Below, piece by piece: positions 15,234 through 16,801 of a DNA stretch of 16,801 bases (position 1 is the first letter of the stretch; every line of letters begins with the position of its first letter). Made by a program: the position numbers and the translations under genes. This stretch comes from Bacteroidales bacterium. Its GTDB lineage: Bacteria; Bacteroidota; Bacteroidia; Bacteroidales; UBA12077. The stretch covers positions 1 to 16,801 of the forward strand of contig DAOWML010000012.1 in the NCBI GenBank assembly GCA_030643125.1. The letters run 5' to 3'. Under the pieces are notes generated by a model. That model did not search any database. It worked only from the letters and a program-made list of their open reading frames with translations, and was not told the origin of the DNA.

Positions 15234-15884
15234 ATGATTAAAAAAGCATTGGGAATACTGGCAGTTGCAAGCTTATTAGTTTCATGCGGAACACAACAAA
15301 AAAATGATAAGGAAGGCACTGAAAAAGAAAAAACTGCAATAACTGTCGATAATTTATTGGCAGAGATTACAAATTATATCGATAAAGATATAGTAGTTGT
15401 TGGAACGATAAATCATGTTTGTGAGCATGGAGGGAAAAGAATGTTTATTATGGGTGAAGATCCTGATATAGCGATTAAGATTACTCCAAATGATGAGATC
15501 GGTATATTTGAAAAAGAATTAGAAGGCAGTCATGTAATTATTACAGGAATTGTAAAAGAATTACGTATTGACGAAGCCTATGTTGCTAATTTAGAAAAAG
15601 AACTTTCAGAAGGTATTGATAATGAAGCAATACACGATCATTCAGGAGAAGAAGATGAAGAAGAACCTGCTCGTCCGGAAGGCGAGTATGCCGAAACAGA
15701 AGTTGACAGTTCAAAGATTAAGCAAATTGAACATATGAAAACTCAAATTGCGGAATCTGAAAATGGCTATTATTCACAATTTTGGGTTGAAGCCAGCAAA
15801 TTTGAAGTTAAGAAATACGATCACGAACATATTGAAGGCGATGATCATCATGACAATGTAGAAAGTGAAGAACACTCTCACTAA
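15234..15884 (+). CDS. His- and acid-rich lipoprotein with an OB-fold-like domain
   Basis: 216 residues. The N-terminus M-I-K-K ... L-L-V-S-C18 is a lipoprotein signal peptide with lipobox Cys18, so the mature protein is lipid-anchored in the envelope. Residues about 37-118 look like a small OB fold: V-V-V-G-T-I-N-H-V-C-E-H-G-G-K-R-M-F-I-M-G, then I-K-I-T-P and V-I-I-T-G-I-V-K-E-L-R. The H61-V-C63-E-H65 cluster could bind a metal or carry a redox thiol. Two acidic, His-rich stretches follow, at 134-146 and at the C-terminus (196-216, with H197, H199, H205, H206, H214, H216), a composition often seen in metal-binding proteins. I do not recognise a named family. It lies between a permease and a PepSY-type membrane protein and ends just before a hairpin terminator. 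A metal-handling role is inference. Confidence 0.8.
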   Translation: MIKKALGILAVASLLVSCGTQQKNDKEGTEKEKTAITVDNLLAEITNYIDKDIVVVGTINHVCEHGGKRMFIMGEDPDIAIKITPNDEIGIFEKELEGSHVIITGIVKELRIDEAYVANLEKELSEGIDNEAIHDHSGEEDEEEPARPEGEYAETEVDSSKIKQIEHMKTQIAESENGYYSQFWVEASKFEVKKYDHEHIEGDDHHDNVESEEHSH

Positions 15885-15911
15885 AAGCAAAATATTAAAA
15901 AAAAATATTAT

Positions 15912-15919
15912 TAAATTTG
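15912..15919 (+). promoter_or_regulatory. Candidate -7 element overlapping the terminator
   Basis: TAAATTTG matches TAnnTTTG exactly and shares two bases with the left arm of the hairpin at 15918-15946. Initiation about 7 bases downstream would begin inside the left arm, so this transcript could not form the full hairpin. It would give the PepSY gene its own promoter with a leader of roughly 40 bases. The -33 box is absent. Confidence 0.35.
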
Positions 15920-15951
15920 TCCGAAAGTTTTAACAATTTTCGGACATTTTT
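15918..15951 (+). terminator. Intrinsic terminator after the lipoprotein gene
   Basis: TGTCCGAAA (15918-15926) pairs perfectly with TTTCGGACA (15938-15946). The stem extends by a G-T and two A-T pairs to about 12 bp with a 5-base loop, and is followed by five T. It begins 33 bases after the lipoprotein stop and ends only 14 bases before the next start codon. Confidence 0.85.
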
Positions 15952-15965
15952 AATTACAAGAAATA

Positions 15966-16532
15966 ATGAATTTAAGAAAATTAAATAGAAACACGCATCG
16001 TGATTTAGGTTATATATTTTTTTTTATAAGCATAATTTATGGTCTGTCGGGTATTGCATTAAATCATATTGATGACTGGAATCCGAGTTACGTAATTAAA
16101 AATACTGAAGTAAATATTAAAGCTGCTCCACTAAAAAAGGAAAACTTAAATCGTACAAATGTAATTTCATTGCTTGAAGATATTGCTCCCGGAGAAAAAT
16201 ATAAAAATCATTATTTCCCAAATAATAACACGCTTAAAGTGTTTGTTAAAGACGGCAACATAAATGTTGATTTAGAAACAGGGCAAGGTAATATTGAAAC
16301 TTCGAAACGCCGACCGGTATTTCATCAATTTAACTATTTGCATTACAATCCGCGCAAATGGTGGACAATTATTTCTGATATTTATGCAATTTCGCTAATG
16401 CTTTTAGCCATTACAGGATTATTTATACTTAGAGGGAAAAATGGAATCACAGGACGTGGTGCCTGGTTAACCGGACTGGGAATAATTATTCCAATTATTT
16501 ATCTTTTATTATATTATTGGAAAGTTTTTTAA
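15966..16532 (+). CDS. PepSY-associated transmembrane protein
   Basis: 188 residues with three membrane helices: about 14-33, 133-156 and 165-185. A periplasmic PepSY-like region lies between the first two (about 45-118). The N-terminal N-R-x-x-H11-R-D-L-G-Y-I-F-F ... G-L-S-G-I-A-L-N-H34 matches the usual H-R-x-L-G start of PepSY-TM proteins. A second His-bearing motif, F-H120-Q-F-N-Y-L-H126-Y-N-P, precedes helix 2. The paired membrane-edge His residues could be haem ligands; relatives are linked to periplasmic iron and flavin redox, but the short stand-alone forms have no proven function. The start codon is 14 bases after a terminator, with no Shine-Dalgarno sequence. The stop overlaps the stop of the convergent mgtE-like gene by four bases. 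Confidence 0.8.
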   Translation: MNLRKLNRNTHRDLGYIFFFISIIYGLSGIALNHIDDWNPSYVIKNTEVNIKAAPLKKENLNRTNVISLLEDIAPGEKYKNHYFPNNNTLKVFVKDGNINVDLETGQGNIETSKRRPVFHQFNYLHYNPRKWWTIISDIYAISLMLLAITGLFILRGKNGITGRGAWLTGLGIIIPIIYLLLYYWKVF

Positions 16533-16801
16533 AAAAATGCAAAAAAGGCTCGTCCAATCATCAAATAAATAAATAATCCCATAATATCGTTAACTGTAGT
16601 AATAAATGGACCGGTTGCCAAAGCAGGATCTATTTTCAATTTATTTAAAAACATTGGGACATAAGTTCCAAAAATAGATGCAAACACAATAACCGAAAAT
16701 AATGCTGCACTAACTGTTATTGTTAATGCAAACGAGTCGCTAAAAAAGTAATTATAGGCAAAAATCACTGTAGACAGGATAATCCCGTTTATTGTTGCAA
16801 C
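16529..16801 (-). CDS. mgtE: Magnesium transporter MgtE, C-terminal membrane domain (partial)
   Basis: The frame is open through base 16801, so the gene continues beyond the window; the GTG at 16768 is internal. The visible 90 residues are the last part of the MgtE channel domain: two hydrophobic segments, then P-x-F-L-N-K-L-K-I-D-P-A-L-A-T-G-P-F-I-T-T-V-N-D-I-M-G and a final helix. D-P-A-x-A-x-G-P-F-x-T-T-x-x-D is the family signature, and the Asp before I-M-G corresponds to the conserved pore Asp that selects Mg2+. The N-domain and CBS domains that gate the channel would be upstream and are not visible. It ends convergently against the PepSY gene with a 4-base stop overlap; no terminator lies between them. 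Confidence 0.92.
   Translation of the reverse strand, partial: VATINGIILSTVIFAYNYFFSDSFALTITVSAALFSVIVFASIFGTYVPMFLNKLKIDPALATGPFITTVNDIMGLFIYLMIGRAFFAFF

Noticed and set aside
13870..16801. A previously undescribed defence or mobile system at the right end.
   Set aside because: The genes are envelope proteins with ordinary codon use; no nuclease, transposase, integrase, reverse transcriptase or repeat array is present.

Overview
The window looks like chromosomal core DNA of an AT-rich member of the Bacteroidota, probably near Bacteroidales/Marinilabiliales. Three things suggest this: the gene order purH-mreB-mreC-mreD-mrdA-rodA, which is typical of that phylum; several upstream regions carrying the Bacteroidota -7 promoter element TAnnTTTG; and an almost complete lack of Shine-Dalgarno sequences. 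I see no phage, insertion sequence, CRISPR array, tRNA or rRNA.

Layout: (1) 1-816, the 3' end of a PlsC-like acyltransferase with C-terminal membrane helices. (2) 817-1074, a convergent gap with a bulged inverted repeat. (3) Minus-strand genes for a secreted protein of unknown function (1075-1692) and, behind a clear terminator, a bacterial homologue of the archaeal cyclic 2,3-diphosphoglycerate synthetase GTPase (1857-3197). (4) Plus-strand acpH (acyl-carrier-protein phosphodiesterase) and a 727-residue radical-SAM protein of the lysine 2,3-aminomutase family (4261-6444). (5) A long minus-strand operon, 13670 down to 6451: purH, mreB, mreC, mreD, mrdA (PBP2) and rodA. Its genes overlap or lie within 36 bases of each other. 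(6) Plus strand: a stand-alone MacB/FtsX-type permease, a His-rich OB-fold-like lipoprotein and a PepSY-type membrane protein. (7) A convergent partial gene for the C-terminal membrane domain of an MgtE magnesium channel, cut by the window end.

The mre/mrdA/rodA genes together encode the elongasome: MreB filaments and MreC/MreD organise PBP2 (transpeptidase) and RodA (glycosyltransferase) for side-wall peptidoglycan synthesis. purH supplies IMP and probably shares their promoter. The envelope genes at the right end may form a small metal- or redox-related group, but that is inference.

The most interesting item is the aminomutase-like protein. It keeps the radical-SAM cysteines, the carboxylate-binding Arg and the PLP lysine. 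At the two positions where lysine 2,3-aminomutase has substrate-binding Asp, it appears to have Lys and Asn, the pattern reported for glutamate 2,3-aminomutase, in a much longer protein. A second item is a terminator hairpin whose left arm overlaps a perfect promoter element just before the PepSY gene. Most of the rest is ordinary housekeeping DNA.
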